A stretch of DNA of 64,000 bases from Massilia sp. BSC265 (GCF_000740675.1 NZ_JPXI01000022.1:60063-124062), one strand, 5' to 3'; counted from the first letter of the stretch, positions 44,201 to 55,343 are shown. Notes: generated by a model not told the origin, from the letters alone. Program-made: numbers and translations.

Positions 44201-45445
44201 GTGTCTTATCCACTTCCGCATTTGCTTTCTTGCGGCGGTCGCATCGCCGCGGCCGTGCTGGCGCTCGCGCTGTCGGGAACCATCCATGCCGCATCGCCCG
44301 CGCCGGATACCATCAAGGTCGGTCATTACCAGGTGCAGATGGCCACGCTCGGTAGCGGCAACTACACCGTGATCCTGGAATCAGGCTTTGGACGCGACAT
44401 GGGCGTGTGGCGCAACGTCGCCCCGGCGCTGGCGAAATCGGCGAAGGTGGTGGCCTATTCGCGTGCGGGGCACGGCAAGTCGGATGCGCGGCCGGAAGCG
44501 CCGACCATCGCGGCACGCACGGACGAACTGGAGCAGCTGATCGCCACGGCCGGGCTCAAGCCGCCTTTCGTGCTGGTCGGGCATTCCTATGGCGGCTTCC
44601 TGGTCCGCAGCTTCGCCGTGCGCCATCCGGAGCAGGTGGCGGGCATGGTGTTCGTGGACTCAAGCGACGAAGCGTTCAACGTCGAGCTGCGCAAGCTCGA
44701 TGCCGCGGCCGTGGACAAGGACAACAAGCTTACCGAGCAGTTCGTGCCGCCCAAATTCCACGCCGAGCTGCGCAGCGTACAGGCGGTGCTCGACAGCGGC
44801 AAGCTGCCGTTCGCCGGGACGCTGCCGGACGTGCCGGTGGCGGTGCTGACCTCGGTACAGAAGCGCGAGCAGCCACAGCTCTTCCTCGAGACCCCGGCGG
44901 CGGTACAGGTCTGGCGCGGGCTGCACGAGCGCTTCTTCCGGGCCTTCAGCAACGGCAGCCACATTGTCACCGCCGAGAGCGGCCACAACATCCACCAGGA
45001 GCAGCCGCAGCTCGTTGTCTCGGCGGTCGAAGGCGTGATCGCGGCGGCCGAAAGCATGCGCATCAAGCGTGTGCGTGAAGGGGCGCGTGCCGAACTGCTG
45101 CGCCGGCTGGAGCAGGGCGGTTCCGATGCCGAGATGGCACAGGCGCTGGAAGCCAGCGGCTTTGGCGAAGCGGACCTCAACCGCATCGGCTACGAGCTGC
45201 TCGGGCCGCGCAAGCAGCCTGTGCTGGCCGAACGGCTCATGAAGGCAAATGCCGGCAAGTTCAGCACCTCGGACAACGTGCAGGACAGCTACGGCGAAGT
45301 GCTGCTGGCGACGGGCAAGCCGCTGGAAGCGAAGCTGCAGTTCATGAAGGCGGTCACGCTGGCCCAGGCCCAGGGCAAGGATGACAAGGTGCTGGCGGGC
45401 TACCGCGCCAACCTGGCCAAGGCCGAGCAGGCCCTGGCGCGTTGA
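44201..45445 (+). CDS. exported alpha/beta hydrolase
   Basis: This 414-aa protein has a signal peptide (cut near IHA-AS) and an alpha/beta hydrolase domain with the nucleophile elbow G-H-S-Y-G-G. The oxyanion-type segment LESGFGRDMGVW and a late His (ESGHNIHQ) complete the likely catalytic site. The last ~130 residues are a helical, TPR-like extension. The GTG at 44201 has GGAG 6 bases upstream, while the in-frame ATG at 44195 touches the GGAG, so GTG is the likelier start. Substrate is unknown. Confidence 0.85.
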   Translation: MSYPLPHLLSCGGRIAAAVLALALSGTIHAASPAPDTIKVGHYQVQMATLGSGNYTVILESGFGRDMGVWRNVAPALAKSAKVVAYSRAGHGKSDARPEAPTIAARTDELEQLIATAGLKPPFVLVGHSYGGFLVRSFAVRHPEQVAGMVFVDSSDEAFNVELRKLDAAAVDKDNKLTEQFVPPKFHAELRSVQAVLDSGKLPFAGTLPDVPVAVLTSVQKREQPQLFLETPAAVQVWRGLHERFFRAFSNGSHIVTAESGHNIHQEQPQLVVSAVEGVIAAAESMRIKRVREGARAELLRRLEQGGSDAEMAQALEASGFGEADLNRIGYELLGPRKQPVLAERLMKANAGKFSTSDNVQDSYGEVLLATGKPLEAKLQFMKAVTLAQAQGKDDKVLAGYRANLAKAEQALAR

Positions 45446-45447
45446 GC

Positions 45448-46404
45448 ATGAAGCGTATTGCGCGATGGTCGGCGGCAGGTCTTCTGGCCGCTACTGCCGC
45501 CGCTTATTACAGCGTTCCGGAAATGTTCAGGGAACCCTTGTTGACCCTGAACCGCAGCCTGTCTGGTCTCGAGGAAAAGACCGGCCGATTCGATGCGCAT
45601 ACCGTTCACTATCTGGAGGGCGGCCAAGGCGAGACCGTGCTGCTCTTGCACGGCATATTTGCAGAAAAAGACCATTGGGTCGACTTCGCACGCAGGCTGA
45701 CCGGTCACTACCATGTGATCGCTCCCGACCTGCCCGGCTATGGCGAGAGCAGCCGTCACGCCGGCCAGCGCTACGATTATGCGACGCAAACGGAAAGACT
45801 CAGGCAGTTCATGGATTCGCTTGGCATTGCACGCGCTCATATCGCCGGCAACTCCATGGGAGGCACGATCGCCGCCCTGTTCGCTATCCGCTATCCGGAG
45901 CGCGTGGCCAGCCTTGCTTTCATCGGCGCACCGCACGGCATCCGTTCCGAAACAGCCAGCGAGATGGACAGGCTCATCGAGGCCGGCCAGGCGCCGCTGG
46001 TGGCGCGCAATGCCGGGGAGTTCGATGCCATGATGAAGCTGGTGTTTGCGGACCGGCCTTTCCTGCCTTATCCCATCCTCCAGGCAGCAGAGCGGGATGC
46101 AATCGCCAATGCCGGATCCAACCGGAGAATGTGGGATGAGCAGTTGAAAGACCGCTATCTGCTGCATTACCTGCTGCAGGAACACGTCGGCAGGGTGGCC
46201 GTGCCATCGCTGGCATTATGGGGCGGCAGGGACAAGGTGTTCGACGTCTCCGGGGCACAGACCCTGAAAGGATTGTTGCCGCACGTCGACCTCCGTATCC
46301 TTCCACGGATGGGGCATCTGCCGATGATGGAAGACCCGAAGGAAACCGCAAGGTTTTACGCGGATTTCCTCCACAGGACGCCGCCGGGAAAACCGGGGCG
46401 CTAG
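45448..46404 (+). CDS. alpha/beta hydrolase with N-terminal membrane anchor
   Basis: This 318-aa protein starts with a basic stretch and a hydrophobic helix (AGLLAATAAAYYS), a probable signal anchor. The hydrolase domain has LLLHGIFAEKDHW, the nucleophile elbow G-N-S-M-G-G, an acid in WGGRDKVFD and the His in RMGHLPMMEDP. The pattern fits lipases and esterases of the LipG/LipY-like membrane type. It starts 2 bases after the stop of the previous hydrolase. The two are likely cotranscribed. Confidence 0.86.
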   Translation: MKRIARWSAAGLLAATAAAYYSVPEMFREPLLTLNRSLSGLEEKTGRFDAHTVHYLEGGQGETVLLLHGIFAEKDHWVDFARRLTGHYHVIAPDLPGYGESSRHAGQRYDYATQTERLRQFMDSLGIARAHIAGNSMGGTIAALFAIRYPERVASLAFIGAPHGIRSETASEMDRLIEAGQAPLVARNAGEFDAMMKLVFADRPFLPYPILQAAERDAIANAGSNRRMWDEQLKDRYLLHYLLQEHVGRVAVPSLALWGGRDKVFDVSGAQTLKGLLPHVDLRILPRMGHLPMMEDPKETARFYADFLHRTPPGKPGR

Positions 46405-46411
46405 CACCGCC

Positions 46412-47188
46412 TCACGCGTGGTCGCGCATCCATTCCTTCAGGCCGTCGACCCATTTCCTGGCCGGCAGGTTGAGGTGGCGCCGGATCTCGCCCGCGCGTT
46501 CGTACAGCAACGAGAAGTCGAGCTGCGGCGCGTTCTTGAAGGCCAGGACCACGATGTTCGCGTCGTGCACCTCGGGCAGCCAGACCACGGCGTCGAACAC
46601 CTGCTGCATGGTGAGCAGGTTCTTGTCGTAGCTGTCGAAGTGGCCGAAGACATTGGCGGTCATGATCCCGTCTTCCTTCAGGCAGTCATGGCAGCCCTGG
46701 TAAAAATCAAGGGAGTCGAGCACCGGGCCACGGGCGTCGTGGTCGTACAGGTCCACCTGCAGGACATCGACCCGGCCGTGGTTGCCGGCATCCAGCACGA
46801 AGTCGAGCGCGTTCATCTGGCGCACGTCCAGGCGCGCGTCGTTCTCGGGCAGGCCGAACAAGGCGCGGCAGATGGCGATCACGTTCGGATTCAGTTCGGC
46901 CGCGGTAACGTGCGCCTCGGGAAAGCGGCGGTAGCAGAACTTGGTCAGGGCTGCGCTGCCGAGGCCCAGCTGGACGATGCGGCGCGGGTTCTGGAGGAAC
47001 AGCGTCCACATCATCATCATCTGGACGTACTCGAGCTCGATCGCGTCCGGCTTGGACAGGCGCATCGCGCCCTGCACCCAGGAGGTGCCCAGGTGCAGGA
47101 AGCGCACGCCGTCGAACTCGTCGATGGTGGCGGGCGGGTGGCCCGGCTGGGCGAAACGGGGATCGATGCGGGCGTAGGAAGGTGGCAT
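46412..47188 (-). CDS. spermidine synthase-like methyltransferase-fold protein
   Basis: This 258-aa protein has the Rossmann core of SpeE (IVQLGLGSAALTKFCYRRFP, then VTAAELNPNVIAICRALFGL and DARLDVRQMNALDFV). The substrate Asp pair (VDVLQVDLYD) is in the expected place. SpeE transfers aminopropyl groups to putrescine, but this short form may have another role. No speD lies nearby. The ATG at 47188 is the first in-frame start that gives a plausible N-terminus. It is convergent with the hydrolase gene, 8 bases apart. Confidence 0.8.
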   Translation of the reverse strand: MPPSYARIDPRFAQPGHPPATIDEFDGVRFLHLGTSWVQGAMRLSKPDAIELEYVQMMMMWTLFLQNPRRIVQLGLGSAALTKFCYRRFPEAHVTAAELNPNVIAICRALFGLPENDARLDVRQMNALDFVLDAGNHGRVDVLQVDLYDHDARGPVLDSLDFYQGCHDCLKEDGIMTANVFGHFDSYDKNLLTMQQVFDAVVWLPEVHDANIVVLAFKNAPQLDFSLLYERAGEIRRHLNLPARKWVDGLKEWMRDHA

Positions 47189-47204
47189 GACAGCCGAATG
47201 ATAC

Positions 47205-47300
47205 CGTAGGGCGGTCGGCTCTGCCGACCGCGCGTTCAACGGGATGATGCTCAGCCGGGCGTCAGTTCATGCCGGATTTGAACGCGCGGTCGGCGAAGCG
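47205..47300. repeat. intergenic palindromic repeat (GTAGGGCGGTCGGC variant)
   Basis: A left unit GTAGGGCGGTCGGC with a hairpin (CGGTCGGC-TCT-GCCGACCG) is followed by CGCGTTCAA. It is mirrored at the right by TTGAACGCG near 47277 and CGGTCGGC. This repeats the architecture of the element at 9829 with a different core. It lies upstream of the SpeE-like gene and next to a terminator-like hairpin. Confidence 0.75.
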
Positions 47301-47319
47301 TGATCTGGTCCACCGGACC

Positions 47320-47346
47320 GTGATCTAGTCCACCGGACTAGATCAC
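47320..47346 (-). terminator. 12-bp stem hairpin after the exporter/two-component/GST operon
   Basis: GTGATCTAGTCC (47320-47331) pairs perfectly with GGACTAGATCAC (47335-47346) around a 3-base loop, 4 bases past the GST stop codon on the minus strand. An imperfect copy (TGATCTGGTCCACCGGACC) precedes it. There is no T-run, so it may act as an mRNA-stabilising or Rho-aided end rather than a classic terminator. Confidence 0.55.
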
Positions 47347-47349
47347 CCC

Positions 47350-47958
47350 CTACGCTATGCCATTCCTGCCGAACTCGCGGAAACCCGGCCGCTCGGTCAG
47401 GCGGTCGACATAGGCCGCCACGTGGCGCAGGTCCGGCCTGTCCATCGGCGTCAGCATCCAGCGGTTCACCGACAAGCCCAGCACGATATCCGCCAGCGTG
47501 AAGGCGCTGCCCGCAACGTAGGCGCCGGTGGCGCGCAGCTGGGCGTCCAGGATGCCGATGTGGCGGTTCCAGGACGCGATGCTGGCTTCGACCTGTGCCC
47601 TGTCCTGGTAGGCGGCGTTGTTGCGCACCAGTGCCATGAAGGCGTAGCGCCAGGCCGTGTTCAGGTCGGTGGCCTGCCAGTCCATCCATTGCTCGACACG
47701 TGCGCGATCGCGCGCACCGGCCGGCAGCAGGGCGCCCGCGCCCTGTTCGCCGTACTTCGAGCAGAGATAGCGGCAGATGGTATTCGACTCCCACAACACG
47801 AAGCCGTCCTCCACGAGCACCGGTACCAAGCCGTTCGGGTTGAGTGCCGCATGTCCCGCGTTCCAGTCTTCGCGCTCGAAGGGGAGTCCGAGCTCGATGC
47901 AGGTCCACAGCACTTTGCGCACGTTGATCGACGTGTCCTTACCGATGATCTTCAGCAT
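47350..47958 (-). CDS. glutathione S-transferase family protein
   Basis: This 202-aa protein has a thioredoxin-like N-terminal domain ([17 protein letters not shown], then [21 protein letters not shown], which holds the cis-Pro and the Glu-Ser that bind glutathione). A helical C-terminal domain follows. GSTs conjugate or reduce electrophiles. The ATG at 47958 has GGA 5 bases upstream. It starts 10 bases after the histidine kinase stop, so it is the last gene of the exporter operon. Confidence 0.9.
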   Translation of the reverse strand: MLKIIGKDTSINVRKVLWTCIELGLPFEREDWNAGHAALNPNGLVPVLVEDGFVLWESNTICRYLCSKYGEQGAGALLPAGARDRARVEQWMDWQATDLNTAWRYAFMALVRNNAAYQDRAQVEASIASWNRHIGILDAQLRATGAYVAGSAFTLADIVLGLSVNRWMLTPMDRPDLRHVAAYVDRLTERPGFREFGRNGIA

Positions 47959-47968
47959 ATGCATCCTT

Positions 47969-49338
47969 TCATGGTGTTTGCGTTCCCGGCAGTGCCGGAA
48001 GGATGAGGGTGACGGCCAGGCCGCCGCCGTCGCGGTTCGAGAGCGAGATGCGCCCGCCGTGGGCTTCGGCGATCTCGCGCGCCAGCGCCAGCCCAAGGCC
48101 GGTGCCGCTGCGCTTGGTGGAATAGAAGGGTACCAGGGCGTTGGTCAGCACGGTGTCGCTCATGCCGGCGCCGCGGTCCAGCACGTCGATGCGCAAGGCC
48201 TCCTGCACGCGGCGCACCTGCAGCTCGACGTCCCCGGGCTTTGATCCCGATTCGTGCGCATTCTTGAGCAGGTTGAGCAGGGCCTGTTCCATCTGGGCGG
48301 CGTCGATCCAGGCCGGCTCCTGCGGCAAGTCGCCCGACAGGCGGAACGGCACCTGGTCGGCCAGCCGGTCCACGAACACGCGCCAGGGCACGGCATCGAG
48401 GCGCGGCGTGGGCAGCTTGGCGAAGCGCGCATAGCCGAGAATGAAGGTTTCAAGGTGGCGGGTACGCTCGCCGATGGTCTGCAGGATCTGGGGCAGGCGC
48501 TCGGTCTGGCCGCGCCGCACCAGCTCCGCGCCGGAGTGCGCCAGGGACGCGAGCGGCGCCAGCGAGTTGTTCAGCTCATGGCTGATCACGCGGATCACCT
48601 TCTTCCAGGTCTGCACCTCCTGGCGCCGCAGCTCGGTGGTCAGGTGGCGCAGCAGCAGCAATTCGTGGCGCCGGCCGTTCAGCGTGAAGCTGCTCCGCGC
48701 CAGGTGATAAACCTCTTCTTCTTCCGACTCCCCGGCGGTGAACAGGCCGTCGCCGCCGCGCGCCAGCGCCTCCTTCAGGGCCGGGGCTGCGGTTTCCAGG
48801 ATGTCGCCCAGACCGTGGCCTTCGAGCTTGCGTCCTTCGGACAGCAGCTGGCGCGCGGCCAGGTTGGCGTAGACGATGGTGCCCGCCGAAGTAGCTGTAT
48901 TGGTGGCGAAGTCGGTCACCAGCAGCATGGCCACCGGCGTGTTCTGGACCATGGTATCGAGCAGCAGCTCGCGCTGCACCAGGCCGAGGCGCTGTTCGCG
49001 CAGCACCTGCCCCAGGTCGTTGTGGGCGGCGATCAGGTCGGCCAGCTCGTCGTTCTGGGGCCAGTGCAGGCTGAAGGAAAAGTCGCCGTCGCGGTAGCTG
49101 GCCACCGTGCCCTCGAGGGCGCGGAACAGCGACAGGATCGGCTGGATCTGCGAGCGGATGGTGATGATGGCGATCGGGACGATCGCCGCCAGGCAGGCGA
49201 AGAAGACGAGGACGGGATGCTCGGGGAAGAGGTGGTCCAGCCCGAGCGCGATCAGCATGCCGAGGGCCAGCAGGGTGCCGACCAGCGCCGACCAGCGCGT
49301 GACCAGCGAGAGTCGGAACCCTGTGCCCTTCATGCCGC

Positions 49339-49342
<4 letters not shown>
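47969..49342 (-). CDS. membrane sensor histidine kinase
   Basis: This 457-aa sensor has two helices near the N-terminus ([17 protein letters not shown] and [17 protein letters not shown]) with a very short loop between. A HAMP-like and PAS-like region follows (about 65-240). The dimerisation box is [20 protein letters not shown] with the phospho-acceptor His255, as in NtrY/AtoS-like kinases. The ATPase domain has NLLKNAHES (N box), DRGAGMS (G1) and GTGLGLA (G2). The ATG overlaps the response-regulator stop (ATGA 49339-49342). The short periplasmic loop points to sensing within or near the membrane, possibly of envelope stress. Confidence 0.92.
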
Positions 49343-50670
<1,328 letters not shown>

Positions 50671-50700
50671 GACGGCAAGTTTAGCATTAGTTACTTGTCG

Positions 50701-51933
50701 TTAAGCACTGCGGGTGGCAGTCGCCGGCGAGATGCTGGCAGCGCGCCAGGCCGGGCCGTAGGCCGCCAGGATGCCCAGCGCCCAGAACACCACCGCGCCG
50801 CCCACCAGGTAAGTCGCCGGCAATCGCGCCATCTCGAGCTTCGTCACCAGGAGGTGGTTCAGGCCCAGGCCGAGCAGCACGCCGCCGAACACGCCGGCGC
50901 TGGTGATCATGACGTTCTCAAGGATGAAGTAGCGCAGGATGTCCAGCTTGCGGGCGCCCAGGGCGCGGCGCACGCCGATCTGCTTGCGGCGCTGGGTCAC
51001 CCACAGGCTGGCCATGCCGACGATGCCCGAGCAGGTGATCAGGAGCAGCAGCACGCTCACGGTGATCAGCATCCACGACAGGGCGACATCGCCGCGGTAG
51101 CGCTTCTGGCGGTCTTCCTCGACCGTCTTGGCTTCCAGGATCATTGGCGTTGCCGACGACTTGCGCAGCGCTTCCTCCGCTTCCTTCATCACGCGGTCGC
51201 GCTGGCCCGGTTCGGTGCGGACGGCATACAGGGCGCCGGGATTGCCGTACAGGCGCGCCGGAACCAGCGCCGCCCACTCGCCGCGCTCGCCGACGTCGCC
51301 GTGGGCCGACTGCAGCCGCTCGACCACGCCGACGATCTGGGCGCCCTGGGCTTCCTCGCCGGTGCCGAAGTACATCGTCTTGCCGACGGCGGAGCCGTCC
51401 GGCCACAGCTTGTCTGCCAGCGCCTTGGTAATGACCAGGTGCTTGGGCAGCTCGCGGCTGGTGTTCTCGTTGAGGTCGACCAGCTCCTGCGGCAGGAAGT
51501 CGCGGCCTTCGACGATCTTCAGGCCGAAGGTCTTGACCACGGAGTCGCCGGAGAAGTACACCGACGCCAGCGCGCTCTCGCGTTCCTGGCGGCGATCGAG
51601 CGCGACGCTGTTGGTGCTGCCGCTGCCCGAGATCGGCATCTGCGACACGTTCGCGACCGACACCACGCCCGGCACCGCGCGCAGCACGTCGGCTTCGCGC
51701 TTCATGGTGGCGAGCATCTGCTCCGGACCGTCGCTGTTCAGGTTGCGCACATTAAAGTAGAAGGTGGCTGCCTCGTCGGACAGGCCGGTCGGGCGCGCCG
51801 CCACTTCACGGCGCTCGTTGACGACGTGCAGGGCGTTGGCCAGGATCGCCAGGCTCAGCGCGACCTGCAGCGCGACCAGGATCGGACCGGTCTTGTTGCG
51901 CATCAGCGCGGACAGGATGGGCTTGATTTCCAT
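50701..51933 (-). CDS. ABC transporter permease, MacB/FtsX type (subunit 2)
   Basis: This 410-aa permease has an N-terminal helix (GPILVALQVALSLAILANAL), a large periplasmic core domain and a C-terminal FtsX-type set of three helices (WMLITVSVLLLLITCSGIVG, NVMITSAGVFGGVLLGLGL, YLVGGAVVFWALGILAAYGP). A conserved RRKQIGVRRALGA loop contacts the ATPase. The MacB-type fold drives export of peptides or lipids by mechanotransmission. The start ATG at 51933 begins MEIKPILSALMRN. It is a paralog of subunit 1, 17 bases downstream. Confidence 0.9.
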   Translation of the reverse strand: MEIKPILSALMRNKTGPILVALQVALSLAILANALHVVNERREVAARPTGLSDEAATFYFNVRNLNSDGPEQMLATMKREADVLRAVPGVVSVANVSQMPISGSGSTNSVALDRRQERESALASVYFSGDSVVKTFGLKIVEGRDFLPQELVDLNENTSRELPKHLVITKALADKLWPDGSAVGKTMYFGTGEEAQGAQIVGVVERLQSAHGDVGERGEWAALVPARLYGNPGALYAVRTEPGQRDRVMKEAEEALRKSSATPMILEAKTVEEDRQKRYRGDVALSWMLITVSVLLLLITCSGIVGMASLWVTQRRKQIGVRRALGARKLDILRYFILENVMITSAGVFGGVLLGLGLNHLLVTKLEMARLPATYLVGGAVVFWALGILAAYGPAWRAASISPATATRSA

Positions 51934-51950
51934 GATGGTCTCTTTCGTTC

Positions 51951-53261
51951 TTATTGCGATTTCAGCTGGATGGCCGGGGTCACCTGGCAGGCGCGCCAGG
52001 TCGGCAGCAGGCCGGCGACGATGGCGGCGGTGACGGACATGACGAAGGTCAGCATCAGCATCTGCCAGTCCATGCGGGCGACCGCCGCCATGCCCTTGCT
52101 CTGCATGCCGATCAGCGCCAGCGCGCCGAAGGACAGCACCAGGCCGAGCACGCCGCCCACCAGGCCGACCACGCCGGTCTCGATCAGGAACTGCTGGAAC
52201 ACGTCGCGGCGCGAGGCGCCGAGCGCGCGGCGCACGCCGATCTCGGAGGCGCGCACCGAGAACTTTGCCAGCAGCAGGCCGACCGTGTTGACCAGGCACA
52301 GGATCAGGAAGCCGAACGCCAGCCAGGCCGACAACTTGCTGTCGTTGCCGACGACCTTCATGTGCTCCATCCATTCCATCACGTCGTACAGCTTGTTCGG
52401 CGCATTGCGCTTCAGGCGGCCCAGCTTGCGCTGCTCGCTTGCATAGTTGTCGAGCCATGACTGCAGTTCGGCGCGGTCGGAAGCGGAACGGGTTTCGAAC
52501 CAGAACTGGATCCAGGTGCACTCCGAGGTCAGGAGGTTGGCGAAGCCCGGGTCACGGTTGGCGCTGCAGTTCATGCTGCCGTTGTTGCCCATCTCGTGGC
52601 GCAGCGCGGTCGAGAACGGAATGAAGAATTCCTCGGCTTTGCCGAAGCGGCTGCCGCCGATCAGCCTGTAGTAGCGCGGGAGCGGATTCCAGGTATTGAG
52701 CACGCCGACCACCGTGTAGGGGAAGCCGCCGATCCTGATCTGCTTGCCGACCGGATTGGCGTCGCCGTACAGCTTCTCGGCGACCGCGCGGCCCAGCACC
52801 ACCACGTCGGCGCCGCGCGCGTCGTCCCCTTCGGTCCAGGGCTGGCCGTGCAGGAAGGGCACGTTGAACATCGCGAAGAAGTCGCGGGTCGGGGCCAGGC
52901 CGGAGGCGGTAAAGGCCGGCATGTCGCTGCGCGGCGGCTCGATCGGCTGGAACACGCCGTACATGGCGGTGCGGCGCTCGCCCTGGCCGCTCTTGAGGAG
53001 GTTGGCGGCGTCGATGTAGCCCAGCTGGTTGTCGTTGGGACCGTCGCTCGGGACCCAGCCTTCGACCGGGCCGTTGTCCACGTGCGGCACGAACAGGCGT
53101 TCGCTCTTCTCGGGAATCGGGTCGCCCGACATCATGTGCAGGATGGTCAGCGTCGAGACGCTGGCGGCCACGCCGATGGCCAGCGTCAGCACCATCAGGG
53201 CGGTCAGGGCCGGGTTGCGGCGCAGGCTGCGCACGCCGAGCTTGAAGTAATAGGAGAACAT
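51951..53261 (-). CDS. ABC transporter permease, MacB/FtsX type (subunit 1)
   Basis: This 436-aa permease starts MFSYYFKLGVRSLRRNPALT, with the first helix just after. A MacB-like periplasmic core (about 50-290) is followed by three FtsX helices near 310-430 and the loop RASEIGVRRALGASRRDVF. Its length and order match the FtsX-like permeases of MacAB-type exporters. Two different permeases in one operon suggest a heterodimer. It follows the ATPase stop by 17 bases. Confidence 0.9.
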   Translation of the reverse strand: MFSYYFKLGVRSLRRNPALTALMVLTLAIGVAASVSTLTILHMMSGDPIPEKSERLFVPHVDNGPVEGWVPSDGPNDNQLGYIDAANLLKSGQGERRTAMYGVFQPIEPPRSDMPAFTASGLAPTRDFFAMFNVPFLHGQPWTEGDDARGADVVVLGRAVAEKLYGDANPVGKQIRIGGFPYTVVGVLNTWNPLPRYYRLIGGSRFGKAEEFFIPFSTALRHEMGNNGSMNCSANRDPGFANLLTSECTWIQFWFETRSASDRAELQSWLDNYASEQRKLGRLKRNAPNKLYDVMEWMEHMKVVGNDSKLSAWLAFGFLILCLVNTVGLLLAKFSVRASEIGVRRALGASRRDVFQQFLIETGVVGLVGGVLGLVLSFGALALIGMQSKGMAAVARMDWQMLMLTFVMSVTAAIVAGLLPTWRACQVTPAIQLKSQ

Positions 53262-53278
53262 GTCGTGGTCTCCGCTGC

Positions 53279-54001
53279 TTATGCCGACACGGCGGCGCCG
53301 GCGGCCTTGGCATCGACCAGGGTCGGTCCCTTGCGCACCAGGTCCGAGACCTGGCCGTCGATGATGTGCACGTTGCGATGGGTGCGCACCGCCAGTTCCG
53401 GGTCGTGGGTCACCATCAGGATGGTGGTGCCGGCCGCGTTGATCTCTTCCAGCAGCTCCATCACGCCGCGCGCCATCTGGGTGTCCAGGTTACCGGTCGG
53501 TTCGTCGGCCAGCAGCAGCTTGGGCGAACCGGCCAGCGCGCGCGCGATCGCCACGCGCTGCTGCTGGCCGCCGGACAGCTCGGCCGGGTAGTGCTTCATG
53601 CGCGAGGCCAGGCCGACCTTGCTGAGTGCGTCCTCGATGCGCTCCTTGCGCTCGGTCTTGTTGAAGCCGCGGTAGCGCAGCGGCACGTCGACGTTGTCGA
53701 ACAGGTTCAGGTCGGGAATCAGGTTGAAGCCCTGGAAGATGAAGCCCAGCTTCTCGTTGCGCAGGCGCGAGCGGGCGCTGTCGTCCAGGCCTTTCACGTT
53801 GACGCCGTCGAGGACGTACTCGCCCGAGGTGAATTCTTCCAGCAGGCCGGCGATGTTCAGGAAGCTGGTCTTGCCGGAGCCGGACGGGCCGGTCACGGTG
53901 ACGAACTCGCCCTGCTTGACTTCGATCTCGAAACCGCGCAGCGCGTGGGTCTCGATCATGTGGGTGCGGTACACCTTGCTCAGGTTGGTCATGCGCAGCA
54001 T
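53279..54001 (-). CDS. ABC transporter ATP-binding protein, MacB/LolD type
   Basis: This 240-aa ATPase has Walker A GPSGSGKT (38-45), the signature LSGGQ (142-146), Walker B LLLADEPTG (162-170) and the D-loop. It belongs to the 3.A.1.122 type that serves FtsX-like permeases, as shown by the neighbouring permeases and membrane-fusion protein. It supplies ATP-driven conformational change rather than transport through its own membrane domain. Confidence 0.94.
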   Translation of the reverse strand: MLRMTNLSKVYRTHMIETHALRGFEIEVKQGEFVTVTGPSGSGKTSFLNIAGLLEEFTSGEYVLDGVNVKGLDDSARSRLRNEKLGFIFQGFNLIPDLNLFDNVDVPLRYRGFNKTERKERIEDALSKVGLASRMKHYPAELSGGQQQRVAIARALAGSPKLLLADEPTGNLDTQMARGVMELLEEINAAGTTILMVTHDPELAVRTHRNVHIIDGQVSDLVRKGPTLVDAKAAGAAVSA

Positions 54002-54041
54002 GGAATTCTCCTAGTTTGTATTGGTTTTAGCGGTTGATCGC

Positions 54042-55307
54042 TCAGTTGATCGTGACACGATTGGCGTTGTTGAAGGTGTCGGTGCCGGCGATCACCACCT
54101 TGTCGCCCTGCTTCAGGCCCGACAGGACCTCGACGGCGGAAATGCTGGTGGCGCCCAGCTGGATCGGGGTGCGCACGGCGATCCCGTCCTGCACCACGTA
54201 GGCATGGCGTCCGCCCTCGCTCTCCACGAAGGGGCCGCGCGGCAGGGTCAGGACGTTGGGGCGCTCCTCGATCAGCAATCTGGCGGTCACGCGCTGGCTC
54301 TGGCGCAGGCCCTTGGGCTGCTCGCCGTCGAAGCGCACGCGCGCCAGCACCTGGTTCTTCACGACTTCCGGCGACAGCGCGGACAGCTTGCCGGTGGCCT
54401 TGCCCGAAGGCAGGGTGATCTCGGCGTTCATGCCCAGGCCGATGTCGGCCACGTAGGTTTCCGGCACCTCGACTTCGACTTCGAGCTTGGACAGGTCGAC
54501 CAGGGTCATCAGGGGCGCATTGGCCGCCACCACCATGCGGTTCTGGACGTTGAGGGTGCCGATGAAGCCGTCCACCGGCGCGCGCACGGTCAGCTCGTCG
54601 ACGCGGCGCTGGGCATTGGCCAGCGAGAGGCGCTGGCGTTCCAGCTCGTTGATCTTGGTCTTCAGGGCCAGCTGGACGTCGTCGCTTTCGAGGTTCGCGG
54701 CCTGGGACGCGTGGCGCGCGCGGATCTCGGCCGAGCTCAGGGCATCCTTGGCGCGCTGGTAGTCGATCTTGGCGATGATGCCCACCTGGGCCACGCCTTC
54801 GTAGCGTTCCAGGGTGCGCTGGGCCGACAGGCGCTCGATCTCGGCGGTGTCGGCATCGCGCTTGGCCAGCAGCTTCTGCTTGCGCGCCAGGATTTGCTGG
54901 CGCGCCACCTCGGCCTTGAGCTGTTCGTAGCTCGAGGTCTCGCGCTTGAGTTCATCGGCCAGGTCGGGCGAATCCAGCACGGCCAGCACGTCGCCCTTCT
55001 TGACGGTGTCACCGGCGGCGACCTTCAGGTTGACGGTAGCAGGGGCGGTCGAATACAGGGTCGGGCTGACGGCGGCCACGATGCGGCCGTTCACCGAAGC
55101 GTCGCGGACCAGGGTCCCGCGGGTGACTTCGGCGATGCGCAGGCGGGCTTCGCTGACGGAGTGTTCGCTGCTGGTCCAGGCGCCCAGCACGGCGGCGCTG
55201 ACGGCGAGGAGGGCACACGCGCCGCCCACCCACAGCGCGCGGCGCTTGAGCTTGTGGACCGGGGCCGGGGTGAGGACAGCGTCTTGTTGTGATGTATCGC
55301 GGATCAT
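54042..55307 (-). CDS. membrane fusion (HlyD/MacA-type periplasmic adaptor) protein
   Basis: This 421-aa adaptor has an N-terminal helix (LWVGGACALLAVSAAVLGAW) after a basic stretch, a lipoyl half (LKVAAGDTVKKGDVLAVLDSP), a long coiled-coil hairpin (about 115-215) and the second lipoyl half plus beta-barrel (VRAPVDGFIGTLNVQNRMVV). It links the ABC permeases to an outer-membrane channel, which is not in the window. The ATG at 55307 was chosen over the TTG at 55343: the sigma-54 -12 element covers 55344-55348, so that TTG lies upstream of the expected transcript start. A GAGA ribosome site precedes 55307. It is the first gene of the operon. Confidence 0.92.
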   Translation of the reverse strand: MIRDTSQQDAVLTPAPVHKLKRRALWVGGACALLAVSAAVLGAWTSSEHSVSEARLRIAEVTRGTLVRDASVNGRIVAAVSPTLYSTAPATVNLKVAAGDTVKKGDVLAVLDSPDLADELKRETSSYEQLKAEVARQQILARKQKLLAKRDADTAEIERLSAQRTLERYEGVAQVGIIAKIDYQRAKDALSSAEIRARHASQAANLESDDVQLALKTKINELERQRLSLANAQRRVDELTVRAPVDGFIGTLNVQNRMVVAANAPLMTLVDLSKLEVEVEVPETYVADIGLGMNAEITLPSGKATGKLSALSPEVVKNQVLARVRFDGEQPKGLRQSQRVTARLLIEERPNVLTLPRGPFVESEGGRHAYVVQDGIAVRTPIQLGATSISAVEVLSGLKQGDKVVIAGTDTFNNANRVTIN

Positions 55308-55343
55308 GGCATCTCGGGTGACAACGTTGGATGGCGTCGTCAA

